Shown: in pieces, positions 34,501-45,905 of the stretch
Layout: every line of letters begins with the position of its first letter
Numbering within the stretch: position 1 is the stretch's first letter
Position numbers and translations under genes: made by a program
The notes under the pieces: model-generated
Databases searched by the model: none
Told to the model about the DNA's origin: nothing
What the model saw: only the letters and a program-made list of their open reading frames with translations
From: Beroe forskalii
Taxonomy: Eukaryota > Ctenophora > Nuda > Beroida > Beroidae
Reading direction: 5' to 3'
Length of the DNA stretch: 64,000 nt
Assembly (NCBI GenBank): GCA_011033025.1
Contig: WFMF01000616.1
Location: 25,450-89,449, forward strand

Positions 34501-36032
34501 TAATGCGTGGGTGAATCTGGCTCACATGTATTGCAAATTGCAAACAATTTTGGTCTCAACTGCATTAGCAGCCATCAGCTTTCATTTGCAAGCATCAGCC
34601 TATCGATCCATACATATTATGAAAGTGTTGCTTGAATCGATAAAATGGGCAATTTGAATCTTGGCTGTCATAATATCACCTATCATAGAACAAAAACAAT
34701 AATAAAAGCAAACTTCAAACAGAAACAGTTCATGATCACACGGGAAGATACACATTACACAACAGCTGTTGGACTGTTCAACACCAGAGAATGGACAAGG
34801 AAAAACTGCATAAAAATATTTTTTTAAAGTTTTTAAAAAACGAAAAAGAAAAACAAGCTACCCAAACCATATAAACAACAAATCGATGAAACATGAAATA
34901 AAAGTGAATATGTATCACTGACACCGTACCGTATACACAATGTCTATAACTCTCTAGTCTCACACAATCTCTTATATTCTACTGCTGCTACTGCTGCTTG
35001 TCTTTCTTTGCACGCGACCCTCACATCCACTTTCAAATCATTTTAAACATCTCCTCTTCTATCTCTTTCTCTCTTACATACACACATCATTACAACCATG
35101 TGGCATTATATATCAATATGTGTCCTGGTTTCATCATCCTAGAGAGTTTAAAAACCATGTCATATGGACCGGATTATCGTAATATCTTACGCCTATGTAA
35201 GCGCCGAATATCGGGCTCATTGTAAACCGTTTAATTAAGTAATTAGTCTGGAACATTCGACATTCAAATTGTATTCAACGTGCGGCCAAACGAGATTAAA
35301 TTGGAGTCATAAGAAACACTTAAACAAAACGGTATTATGTGCTTGTCGTATTCATACATAACAGATATTATTTGAGAGTGCCAAGTGGCATTCAATAAAC
35401 ACTTGTTCGTTTTGGCTGATATTATACGTGTTTGTAACAAAAGCGATGCATTTGAACTGCAAAACGAAAACAATGCATTACGAAATGAACAGCAAATCAA
35501 ACAAGTTTAATGGAAGTTTTGACAATGTAATGAATAACGCCATTGTTCTCGAGTGCTGCGCAATAAGTTGTCAGGATTAGCGACTGAATTTAGATCGACC
35601 GATCGGACTACAGTGATCCTTCAGCGATTAGTTTTAAAATGCAACTCGTGATGACCCTCGCATTGGCATTCGGCTGTATGGCGACAAAACTGATAACAGG
35701 ACTTTGAGATTAAATTTTATCTCTTCCTTGGAGGAAATTATGGCTATCATTTTTCAAATTTTTGCATGTACCAATTGCAGTTAATTCAATTACCGCTGCA
35801 ATACGCAAAACAAAACGCTCATGAATAATTGAATATTATTATTTTGTATAAGATTTATGAATGTATATTATCGTTTAAAAATTGCCGAAACATATTCTGT
35901 AGATTTTAAACCCAATGTTTAATAAAAAATGAATTTTATGCAAACAAGCTAGACAGGTGTTGAAATTTAAAACTTCTTTAACTAATATACTGAAAAATGA
36001 TTGATAAGTCAGAATTTTTCTTGCTACTTTCA
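31568..36032. repeat. Left arm of a large inverted duplication
   Basis: The sequence matches the reverse complement of 51,560-57,662, including the whole TPR gene body, its downstream flank (left 31,640-32,440 against right 56,800-57,600) and its upstream flank (left 34,730-36,030 against right 51,560-52,890). The outer boundary lies at GGGACATCGCC near 31,570 and the inner at CTTGCTACTTTCA near 36,030. Coding parts differ by scattered substitutions and flanks by more, so the copies are not identical. Confidence 0.93.
32446..34269 (-). CDS. TPR-rich protein, intact copy, nested antisense to the WDR48 intron
   Basis: A continuous frame of 607 residues from 34,269. The more likely protein start is the Met at 34,149-34,147 (MLEVELPPQDK), since the 40 residues before it look like untranslated or intron sequence and a CTGCCCAG acceptor-like site lies just upstream; this gives about 567 residues. 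Helical repeats are TPR-like: ESTKYYRTVLKLDPHNIVAT, ALAHLDIAFFYFYAGLRQAT, KYHLTNALHINPTCF and EILVICHKIDLAILYLHEAL. A Ser/Thr-rich linker with SMMVKGSTSPKGSELL separates the two repeat blocks, and the C terminus is basic (GGNRPGKKVGLRRKGGAS). Similar layouts occur in TTC- and IFIT-like TPR proteins, but I do not recognise an orthologue. A second, 5'-truncated copy lies in the other arm. Function unknown; a scaffold role is the usual one for TPR proteins. Confidence 0.8.
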   Translation of the reverse strand: MAIKYRSENITISSFLTTCLPNRAVILLLINITSAQHTDNMLEVELPPQDKHFSTKTPKLDKFPGLHGYPSHFGIDIPLSEDQITSIVHHINFLLPAIPPDFQTPLWNLLGYIAHLKDSAAESTKYYRTVLKLDPHNIVATADLAYRAGQAGATEEKSELDRKLGQWLSEHHSVSRKYIALAHLDIAFFYFYAGLRQATKYHLTNALHINPTCFMSRFYYSFFSYTSDKISYLTPEDVSYHTSSLAFVLTCRPNTSFVQDLLWIIETKAAFLRREKIAILQEKLQWKGDASPCAFIKLLIAKELYKLDFHQAAVEQTKKSLQTFTSAPAHYLLALCQKRLYEKDLEEAAELPPLSSSDGATDTVATSRQVVIEETQHDTKHVSSARVMPVRSIDNASVMSGKTKGSMMVKGSTSPKGSELLTTSATSSNLDDEGDVDPRIADMFDNIRSACLLDPSEVTQIILLTEILVICHKIDLAILYLHEALRKCPGGEKVMTYLRLAVCYIDQRNAEEAGKHLKLYTDNRGPENEQYMNLVVKLADILMKGKHPILARQWIAVMERHKHPSSDYFIQRLKRLVPKEKFDSNLDIKGGNRPGKKVGLRRKGGAS

Positions 36033-37564
36033 AAGTGTGGTTATAATCATATTAGGAAATTATAAAACATCAACTTTAATAGCCACGAACGAAAATCAGG
36101 CAGCTCATAATCATCAATTCACCAGTCTAAACAGTGATGATTTTGTCAGTCCCAATCGCCTATTTACTAGATTACAACTTCTGATACTATACCAATGATC
36201 GTAGGAGGTTTTCTTTGGCAAGCACGAAATGTCAGGTTAATTGGGAAAAACTCCCTCGCGTGATGAATTGAGATCGATTGGTAACGGACAACACCCAACG
36301 GATCAGAAGTCATGCGTGTGAGAGCATTCAGTCAGATGATTCTATCAGTCAAATTGAGCTAATTCTGGAATATGGTATTTCGTCTAATTGAAAGTGATGG
36401 TATTGGTGCTGGGTAGCATGATGTGCAATTGATTAGGAAGTTTTTAATCGCCATTTTCATCCCATATAAAGCAGGAAGGAAAATAGTCAACATACCTTTA
36501 TTGACACAGGCTTAACCATCCGATCCACCATAATATATTCCAATCATTGGACAATGCAACCGTTCCTGAAATAACATTGTTTAGCACAAATAACAATGCC
36601 GTGGATGTGATTAACGGCTCTACACTCTACAGTCTACCTGAGTTTCAGAGCACCATTTTGAAGACAAAACCCAAACCTTCAACTTCAGCTTCTTCATGAA
36701 TCAGCATTGTTTTAAGTTTAAACCGTAACAGTTTCAACTGAACTAAGTATTTATGTCAAGGAAAATGTTAACAATGCAGACAATTTAAACTAGGTATTCT
36801 GAATAAAATAACCTGAACTCACGCTATTTACAACAAAACTTCATCAATAAATCCCCAGCATTGTTTTCATAGTAAATCATTCAAGAAAAACTGATTGAGC
36901 AACCATAATCTGATCATTGTTCAAATGTTCAATGTGCCTTTGTTCAGAGATAGGTGCATATTATGACAGTGAAAACAAAGTTTTCACTGTCACCCAGATA
37001 CCGTTTTTTTCGGTCGATCTCGCCATGGCTCAAGAGCTCACTGCTGAACACTTTGGGGATTCGGAATCAAACCTAGAAATGTTGTAACCCTAGGAATCCT
37101 TCAACTTCAGCTGTTCCAACATGAAGCTTTTACAGAAGTTCCTTACTGGAGCCGATGAGGGAACGAAATGTCCTGAAATAGTGATAGTACTTGATTTCGT
37201 GAAATTTCAGGAGCTGCATGCACCAGCTTTCAAGCAGCTGTGACTTGTGATTGATCGTACTTTTTCTAACATCCTTATCCTGCGAGCGACGGGTACAGAG
37301 TAAAATAATCGATGGAAATTCGATTTCCTACGTACGGAAAGTTTCGTTCCGACAATGAAAATTTCAAGAATTCCAGGCCAGGTAATCGAATTCACTGTCC
37401 CCTACAAGACCCTTCACAGGCATATAATAAGCCACTCAAGTTGAATAACGTTTTTCATAAGCAAACAGTACCTACCTTCAATATTCCAGTAAATGAAACA
37501 GTGATATGATTAAAAAACACGGAAAAAAGATTAATAATTAATTAAAGAACCGGCTTTCTCAAGA
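36033..37564. other. Gene-free stretch inside the inverted interval
   Basis: Starts immediately after the left arm. No exon that continues WDR48 or OVCA2 is found on either strand; the AT-rich sequence includes short A/T runs only. A piece near 37,160-37,180 (GAACGAAATGTCC) repeats a motif of the last OVCA2 exon. Confidence 0.4.
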
Positions 37565-39354
37565 TTACGAGACTATTGCAACCTCATCTTGAAACGTACG
37601 CCTAGCATTTGGAACGAAATGTCCTCCTGGGTGTTTCATTACAACCGGATCAACGAAGCTCGAAACCAGCTTTTCACTCATTTCTAACGGAAATGAATTT
37701 TATTCATATATTCCCCATGAGATTTTAGTAAAAAAACACTGCTGGGATTGAAATCTGTATAGATTGATATAAATTGATCAATTATCACAAAAAAGAAAGT
37801 TGGAGCGCATCTTCCTCGCATACCTAACGGAATGACATCATCCGTTTCTCCGAAAACGTGCAAACTCCGGACATTGTCAAAAGGTTGCGTGTAGTACCGA
37901 TCGTGTTTCGTGATCCGTGACCTAAACCCGCAGAACAGCATTACAAAGGATACGGAGTTGAGAGCCGGTTCGCGTCGCTTCATGTCACACAGCATCGAGG
38001 CGAGGCATGCTCCCTGGCTGAATGCCAGAATCCCTGAAAATGCGACAGCGTCGTGCTATTTGGTCGAAGCACCGGGATCGTGTTGAAATTACCAATGATC
38101 TTGCGGAAAATCATTTTAAATGTGGAAATGATTCCTCTATTTACCTCCTAATAATAAGATGTTACATGGTTATCTCAAAATTAAACGTTAAAAAACTTGA
38201 CAAGAACAGCCCTTTCATATTAATTATCTTACCGTCGTATGGTCCCTGAAATGAAGAAAGATTTAACTTGGCCAATAGAAGAAATAAACGTATCTTTGAA
38301 CTTTCGTAGATGCAATATTTTCGACTTCATTGATCGAAGAGAAATCTACGGAGTTAAGGTATCGAATTTCCTCGAAAAATGCCCGTTACCAAGCTATGCA
38401 TTGTATTTTGAAGTACAGTGCATGGCAGTGTAATAAAAATATGATGGCGTGCGTGCTCAGTGCGCGAACTAATTTGACGCGCGGCGCATTTAAAAAGTTT
38501 TTGTTACAACAAAAGTGCATGATACGCAGTGAAAAATTTGTCTTTTTTGGGAGGCGCGAAAATAGTGGCAACTCATCACAAAACTCAATTTTTCCTGAAT
38601 GTCGATTGTGGTACAATCAAATAACCATTCAGAAATGGAAATGATCGAAGATAAATTATAATCAAAGCGTTTGAATAACGTCGGCTTGGTGACTTGACCC
38701 GAAACTGTAAACTGACCTGAGATAGAAACTCAATCAGCAACAGACTTGTCACTTCCAGTTCATACAAAATGGAGGTGACACTCCATGTACTGAGTATTTG
38801 AAGTTAATAGGTTTTCCTTTTACTGCCTCAGATCAGATCAAAGTTTTCTGTCCCATGACCAAGCCGACACAATTCAAATACGTCGATTGAAATACGGAAT
38901 GCAAGTTTTACGCATGTGTACTTACGTTTTCCTTAAGGTACTTCATAAGAAACTGGATTGTTTCATCGAATCCAGGGTCCTCAGTGCTTGGATCTTGGCA
39001 GTCGTAAGATAGGATGTTGTGAGTTGCTGGGTTGGAGTAAAACCAACTCAAGCTGTCTTCTTCACCGTGAACAGCATGGGGTGCTCGGATAAACTCTGAA
39101 AATTAATGTTGCGTTAGGACTTCTTGAGTTGTGGTCAAGTTACAGAAAAGAGAAAGTCATATTCCAGAAGTAGCTAAGTTACTGGATTTATATCGATAAA
39201 TTTATACTCATTTGGTGATAATTAGATGATAAATAAACTCACCAAATTCAGCAACAGATTTCAGGGTCTTCCTAAGTCCCCCTGTTTTCTCTCTGAAACT
39301 CTTATCACTCTGCCGGTAACCATGGAGACACAGGACACGCAACTTGTTTGCCAT
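37565..39354 (-). CDS. OVCA2: OVCA2-like serine hydrolase (FSH1 family), five exons including a 13-nt microexon
   Basis: Exons in transcript order: 39354-39243, 39095-38926, 38246-38234 (13 nt), 38033-37824, 37683-37565; phases agree and give 207 residues (human OVCA2 227). It is an alpha/beta hydrolase; OVCA2 cleaves long-chain esters. Residues: [20 protein letters not shown] with the oxyanion-region [38 protein letters not shown] with the nucleophile elbow [16 protein letters not shown] with the catalytic Asp region, and HPGGHFVPN with the catalytic His. All three triad regions are present. The microexon encodes only GPYD and one base, and is needed to complete the nucleophile strand. The end ([12 protein letters not shown] then TAA) assumes exon 5 is terminal; a GAG|GTTGCA donor there could lead to another exon. 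It lies tail-to-tail with nothing and follows PPP1R8 on the same strand. Confidence 0.9.
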
Positions 39355-39926
39355 GTGACTGAATACTATCTTAATATTAACGGAACCAAATTAAACCATA
39401 TTCCTCAGACCAGAATAATCAGTGAGCTGGGAGGTCTTCAATTTTCAATAAATAGGGAAGAAATATCGACAAAAAGTGAAGCTCAAAGTTATCATTCAAA
39501 ATTTTAAAAGTAAAATATATTGCGTTATAACATATCCTAGAGTTCCATAAAACGATAAATAAGTAAATAGTCAAAATAATGTTCCCTTAAGCGTTCAAAT
39601 GGCTTTCAAACTTGTGACTGATGATCAAAAAATAGCCATAGGAATATGGCAATTTCACGATTCGTCATTTGAATAAATACTCAAGTCATGGAAAGATGGA
39701 ATACTGATCATAGAGCGGCTAAATCTAAAATCTGTGCGCTAGTCCTTGAAACGTAACTCGCTGTGGTGTAGTGTCAAACTCACGTAAGGATAAACTGTAT
39801 CAATTCGAGTCTAGAAATCTTGGTGCAATAAATAGTGTTCGTATAGTGTATGAACAGAACAATCAATATATCAATTTACTGAGTAAGAAGTGTCCAATTA
39901 ACATTGATAAAAAGAATATATGAATA

Positions 39927-42504
39927 TCAAAATAGCAACGGAGCAATGGTTCCTTGCTGCTTGCGGCCAGGCCAACTTTCTTTTGCGTACTTTTTCCTCT
40001 TGGGCTCTGAATCATCTGCTTCTGCGAAAGTTGTAAATTTGAAATATGCTGCAGCATCCATAAAACAGACACTCGAGGATTTGTTAAAAAGGAAATAATA
40101 TGGTTATCCCTGATCGGTTATTGCTGCAAACTGCGATCACTGATTATGCGTTGATCATAAATAATTCACCAGGGGGTCACCATGGGGTCAGTAGCGGGTC
40201 ACTTAGGGTTCACCAGGGGAACCAGGGGGTCAGTTAGGGTTCACCAGGGGGTCAGTAGGGGTTCACCAGGGGGTCAGTAGGGGGTCAGTAGGGGGTCATT
40301 GGAATACTTTCATACGACCCATTCGTTCACTATGTACAATGTACATACCTGTTCTAGTGAATGGTTCTGGTACTACTGGTGCCACCGTTACCGATAAGTC
40401 CAGCGGTTCTGGAGCACTGTTAACCACAGGTAAATAGCTGCAAAATCAAACGTTTATTATCAAGGTTGATGAACAGGGTTTATGAACTTGGAACTCTGGA
40501 ATACTAGTGTCGTACGTAATTGAAAAACCGAGAATTAAGTTATAAGAAATGGAACAGTTGGGGCTTGGACTTGATAAATTTGAACAATTTTTTACGATCG
40601 AGAGAAAGAACTAAGAAGTAACCTTGCGGTTTGCTTAGTGGGGGTTTTGGTAGGCGATGTTAGGGGCATGTTGTTTGGAACACCGTCCTTCTGTTGCTGG
40701 CCTCGGGAACTGTCGTACAGCGTGGAGGTGGGCGTGGGCATCTGAATACGTACTCGTATTTAATATGGAACAAACAAGATTCACTAAATAATATGCTCAA
40801 TCGGCTTGAATATAGATCAGTGAAAAGTAGCTTTCATCAATCATTCATGGTCAATTTGACGTTTATTCAGCAATCAAGTTTAATCCTTATTCCTATGCAG
40901 TCATTGAGCATTTAGGAATCATCGATATGTCTACACATCAAAAGGTAGGGGTGGGCATCGTGTTGGTGACAGGAACTACAATGGAAGTCGCTATCATGTT
41001 CCTAAATCTCCCAATGCTCGGATCCACGTCCTCCGGGTTTATGACATCCGTTTCCTCGTTAAAGGATATCCGCCCGGAGCTGCTCTGCCGGCGGGTTTTG
41101 GGTTGTTCTGTCTTGTCGCCCGCCGTCGCTATGACAACCCGCTTGTTGTGCGCCGTGTTGAATTCGGTCAAGTCATCCAACTCTTTCTCATTCTCAATAC
41201 CTGCCGAGAATGGAATGCTAAATGAGTAAATCGTATTTTAAGTTGAAACGGCAAATTTTAGTCAAACTTTAAAGAGAAACTTTAAAGAGATATAAATGAA
41301 GTTACCAAAAACTGATAAGACTTGTGAAATGCAGTAATAATCAGGAGATGCCTCCCTCCCTGAACTAACCCAGCAATTCCTGGAGCTGCTTATTCTCGCC
41401 CTGGATCGAGTAGAGCGCCTGAGTGCCCTGAGGACGCTCCCTCAAGGTGTACGTCCGGGAGGACGCCCCGAAGTGGACGGACTGATCCACCAGCATCTGC
41501 TTAGGGGTGTGCGGATCTAGCTTGATGGAGCCGATAAAGGAGCCGTGAGCTGGAAAAGAGGTTTTGGTTTAATATGGCTCAGTATAGGTAGGCCCAAATT
41601 TGACAAATAATATTCCTTTCAAGCATTTACCTAAACCGTGTTAACTAAAATAAAGGCAGTGAATCGATCAAACGTCCTTGTAACGTTGGAGCTTGATTTG
41701 GGCTACGACAAAAAGTGTACCTCACCAAGAAGATAAACCAATTTAAGATTTTAGATTCAACAGTTACTGTAATATTCTATTTAATCAACTAGGTGAAAAG
41801 GTAATTTAACAGATGAATTAAAACTTACTGCTTTTTAAATCGATAATGAAGGAGCGTTTCAGAACTTTGTGATAAACGAGGGCAGCATGGTATCGGCTGG
41901 CAGATCCGTGATCTATCGGGACGTCAACAACGTCAGCGTTGCGACCTGGTAATACAGCGTTTCTAGGGTATCAGAATGGAACTAAATATAATGTGGTTTG
42001 ATGTTCAAGCTCAAACAATTATGAGCTAAAGCACTTTATAAAACCGTATCAATTAGCATATTCCTTCTGTGATCGCTAGAGATTCCAAATCACATTTTAT
42101 CATGATTCTAAAAAACGCACATTGAAAACATTCATTGTCACTGGAAGTGGCATACCAAAGAGATAGTAAGGTTTTTCATCTATCATCTTCTTCTCGATGA
42201 GTTTTTCATTCTTGTGAACATCCAAATGCAAGCCAGGAGGGGGCTTCCCGATCCTGAATGAATGTTTCAAACATTCAATATTTAGTATTCATTGCGGGAA
42301 TGAAATACAATATACATTTGAGCCAATGCCCTAACTAGTGTAACCACTATGATCTACAATTTATAGTGTGAGAGATCAAAGGATCCCGTTTGATAAAAAG
42401 CAAGTTCACCAGTCAGGAGGAGTAAAAGCTTTGGCTCTTTCAGCTTCCTTATCAAACTTTCGCTTAGGGGCAGTTCTAGTTCTGTTTCTTGGGGCAGGTT
42501 GCAT
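39927..42504 (-). CDS. PPP1R8: NIPP1, nuclear inhibitor of protein phosphatase 1, eight exons
   Basis: Exons in transcript order: 42504-42410, 42253-42156, 41945-41829, 41549-41370, 41200 to about 40980, 40741-40623, 40437-40349, 40021-39927. NIPP1 binds and retargets PP1 in the nucleus and links it to splicing factors and EZH2. The FHA domain is clear: WIGKPPPGLHLDV, EKKMIDEKPYYLFGRN, VPIDHGSASRYHAALVYH (phosphothreonine-binding Arg/Ser region), FIIDLKSTHGSFIGSIKL. The PP1-docking region is conserved: DDLTEFNTAHNKRV, then a basic RRQSSSGRISFNE containing the RVxF-type RISF, and the strongly conserved INPEDVDPSIGRFRNM. The C terminus EPKRKKYAKESWPGRK matches the human end. All junction phases agree except that the donor of exon 5 is unclear: the conserved IVVPV runs past the best GT (40,979) and the next exon repeats ATGCCCAC. 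The N terminus is a basic extension absent from the human protein. Confidence 0.93.
40165..40302. repeat. Minisatellite in the last PPP1R8 intron (AGGGGGTCAGTAGGGGTTCACC)
   Basis: Seven or so degenerate units of 13-22 bp made of GGGGTCAGTAGG and GGTTCACCAGG, ending in three near-identical GGGGGTCAGTA blocks. Confidence 0.8.
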
Positions 42505-43242
42505 TTTCGCTTTGCTAGTCTTATCAAATACCTACATCATTACATCCTCAAATATCCGTTATGCAGTAAGAACTTCACTTTTATTCGTTACTTAGAATTA
42601 GATTTTAACGAATAAAATTTATTTTCAAATTGCATCTGATTCCATGTAGTTTCAAAAAAACCTTAAAAATTTTGGTAACTAAAAGTTCGCCTGATGTTAA
42701 TGAATCAATAAAACAAGGTTATTATTCATTATCATGAATGCAGATTATCTTAATTATGTAAAAAAGGAAATAAACTTCGAATTCGTCATAGTCTTATCAT
42801 GACGTGATGATCATAAATTACTACTATAATTATTAATTATGCATTTTTAAAAACGAGATTGTATTATACCAAAACATGCCATTCTAATTACAGCATAGAC
42901 AAAGAAATAAACTAATAAATTGTTATACACATCTATAGACATAAAATAAATACATTCGTTTTCATATCAAGACAAGGAACCCAAAGTGTTTAAGTGAACA
43001 ATATGGTATGCTAGCCGAATGTTAGCTATTTGGTTATATAATGTTTTTGATCCATTTCAAAAGCAATTACTGTTACATGCTTTGAAAGAAAACATACCTT
43101 GATAATTATCTTAGTGACATTTATAACTCACATGGAAAGATAAAGCGCACTTTAAATGAAGTGCTGCCTAATCTCAATCCATATAAATCAATTATCAAAT
43201 AAAATCGCGAAAATTACAATATAAGAACCATTCTGTATAAAT
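42505..43242. other. Spacer between TPX2-like and PPP1R8 genes
   Basis: Very AT-rich. Serves as the 3' region of the TPX2-like gene and the upstream region of PPP1R8, both on the minus strand. No other feature seen. Confidence 0.4.
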
Positions 43243-45325
43243 TCATTTCTTCAGAGGCCTCACTTTAGGTCTTGAAGGCGAACCCAAATGAAGTGATACC
43301 TGTTTCCCAGTCTTCAAAGTTTTACCAGGTATCTTATTAGGGCATGATTTTGCCTGTATTTTGGCATTATGTTTTTTAAGTTGGGCAGTAATGAACGAAT
43401 CAAGATCATCATCGTTTTCTGAAAGCAGTTCGTCTCTATGGTGTGGCGAAGGTGTTTCGACAGAATATCTGGGCTTTACTTCTTTTGATTTACATTTAGA
43501 AGGCGACTTTGCATTGATTATGGATAAGACACTGCTACTAGCACTGAAATTACTTGATGATTTGTTGTTTTGAATTTGACTCAAAGTTTTTCTTGAAGTT
43601 ACACCTTTTTTGAGCTGAGAAGAAACTGATGGAGTTCTTCTGTTGAGAGTGAATGTTGATGCAGATGATGGTTTGGGAACAGCTGCTACGTTTTTACCAC
43701 ACTTCACAGTACTTTTCACTGATACAAAGTCTTTTTTGCATGCTGATGCTCCATTAGTACTTCTAAACCTATTTTGAACTTTACCTTGAACTTTATTTTT
43801 ATCCACCACACGTTTTGACTCAGTAAGATGCGTCGAATTTGTTTTTTCGTCAATAGCCTTTTGCTTTACTGCTCTACTGTTTTGAACTTTTTGAGATGTT
43901 ATGGATGGAATAGAAGCAGATTTGTCATCATCTCTATGATGTGAAGAGGGAACACCATCTGAAGATGTTTCTTTCGAAGAATCAGGGGGATGGTCTTTAG
44001 CTAAACCATTGACTTTGTAACTATCTGGCTTTGTAGCCAATAACTGAGTCCTTCTCCTCAGAGATGCATCTTTACTTAAAGTTTTCACTGACGTTTTCTG
44101 GTTACAAATCGGAGGAGCCATACTTTTCCTATTTCGGCAAACCACACCTGCTAAATTGTTACTTCGAGAGAAAGTTTTTACACTATTCGATTCAGTGGTA
44201 TTTTCTGCAATAGGTGAATCTAATTTACCTGCACATTTGATACTTGTATTTGTTGAAAGAAGAACACTCTTTCTTTGGTTGATTGCTGAATTTGAGGATT
44301 TGGATTCATCAACAGCAGTACTTCCAGAAAAAGATTTGAGATTATCCAAATCTCCAACATCTCTTGTATTAGGTGAATGTAATTTACCAGGGTATTTGCA
44401 ATTCATATTTGCTGGAATAAGAACGCTCCTTCTGGGATTAGTTGCTGTTTTTGAGGTGAGATGCAAGGGCTTGGATCCAGCAACTGTAGTCTCTGTTTTT
44501 GGAAGGACACTTCTTCTAGGGTTTGGCATAGGTCTTGCTGATAAACGAGCAGCTTTATGTTCCTTATTACTATTAGTGAGTTCAGTTTTAGCATTTGATT
44601 TATTAACTGCTGGTTTTAAGCTTTGTATCTTTTTGTTGTGAGCTCGCAACATTTCCGTAATTTCATCTTCACTAGAAGAAAATTCTATTTTTTGTGGCTT
44701 GGGTGCATTGTTTTTTGCATGGAATCGTTTTTTCACGTTAGGGGTATTCTCAATTTCATTGCATTGCAATGTATTTCTGATATCCTTAGCCTCTAATGCA
44801 ATAACACTGGCTGGAGTTTTAAGATGAGGCTGTAGAGACGCAAACCACTGAACATCATCTGCCCTGGAAAACGGGTTGATACACAGCAATATAATAGTGG
44901 CAAAACTTAAACCTAATAATCTTCGAAGTAACATAAAAAGGGAAAGCCTGGAAAAATGTTCCCTACAACCAAAATAGCTTTTAGGGGTATAGTAAATTGC
45001 TAATATTGTAACCCAGGTGTCTCAACCTTTTGAGGCGCGTATTACACTGCGCCTGGGTGCTTTTTTGCTGCACGTGACAGCAAGCAAAGTCCTTTCAATG
45101 CAACACATTTAAAAAGCACCCAAGCCTGGCGTAATAGTGTAATATGCCGTGCCTGAAAAGGTCGAAACATCACGGTATTGCTTATGGTTTGAATTTCAGT
45201 TAATTATGATAAAGCTACATAGATTACCTAGGTCTGTAGTCTTCTTCCTCAAAATCGATCCACTGAGGACAATCTATCTTCTCAAAATCGAATAAATCTT
45301 CTTCATTTCCATCATCCATAATCAT
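43243..45325 (-). CDS. TPX2-like spindle protein (short form), two exons
   Basis: Exons 45325-45228 and 44863-43243, joined AG|G, give 572 residues. The N terminus reads EEDLFDFEKIDCPQWIDFEE, then after a short acidic linker DDVQWFASL. This has the spacing of the Aurora-A-activating region of TPX2 (FDAP..FINF...DSWF in vertebrates). The rest is low-complexity, Ser/Lys-rich and very basic, with repeated (N)PRRSVLxP-type motifs and two copies of an (L/M)(L/K)xxHNxKIQ element near residues 95 and 545. Such features fit a microtubule-binding spindle assembly factor regulated by importin alpha. The classic C-terminal TPX2 domain (KLEE..EL..) is not present, so this would be a reduced version or a TPX2-domain relative. 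The in-intron Met that would add a hydrophobic leader (MLLRRLLGLSFA) is intron read-through. Assignment is tentative. Confidence 0.5.
45013..45172. mobile_element. Small MITE in the TPX2-like intron
   Basis: An inverted repeat: CAACCTTTTGAGGCGCGTAT and GCGCCTGGGTGCTTTTT on the left face AAAAAGCACCCAAGCCTGGCG and GCCGTGCCTGAAAAGGTCG on the right, with about 50 bp in the centre. No coding capacity. Confidence 0.65.
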
Positions 45326-45905
45326 ATATGTCTACTATGAAATTGAAATTATGGCTGATATGGGCTGCTAAAATCTGAAGTTATCTTATGAATGCAGAAT
45401 GAATAATTGATTATCAACAATCATTGAACATTGGAATGAAAAATTTCAAGCATGAATATCTAACAGTCATTTTAAGCTATGAGAATCAATAAAAATTTTC
45501 TGGAATAAATTATTTCACTTATAACAATGAGTAAATCTTATCAATGCCATGAGATTTCATCATTAATGATGATCACACATACCAAGTTAGTTAGTTGAAC
45601 ATTGAATAAGCTTACTAGATCCATAATTGAGTCTCAAATCAGTGCTCCTCACACCTTTAAATTGGAATACATTTACTGTAATTGAAACATGTTTAGATTG
45701 TGACATCTATCAAAATCGATTTTTGTGCTTATTCTCATTAATCTAGGAATTTACAGAGTGTGAAAAACAGTTTTATACAAATGCATTTTAACTATCAAGC
45801 ATAGATTTATTAAAGATATCTACTTTCCACCAATCAATGTTTCTATGTTAATATGCCTTAATGTAATTACCCAATCTAAATCAGGTTGATACACAAAAAT
45901 TGACT

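Noticed and set aside
38022-38644. Several short plus-strand frames opposite OVCA2
   Set aside because: They overlap the introns and antisense of OVCA2 and have no composition bias or family motif.
44864-44934. Signal-peptide-like N terminus (MLLRRLLGLSFA) for the TPX2-like gene
   Set aside because: A good acceptor (TTTTCCAG) at 44,864 and a phase-matched upstream exon with an acidic N terminus show that this part is intron.
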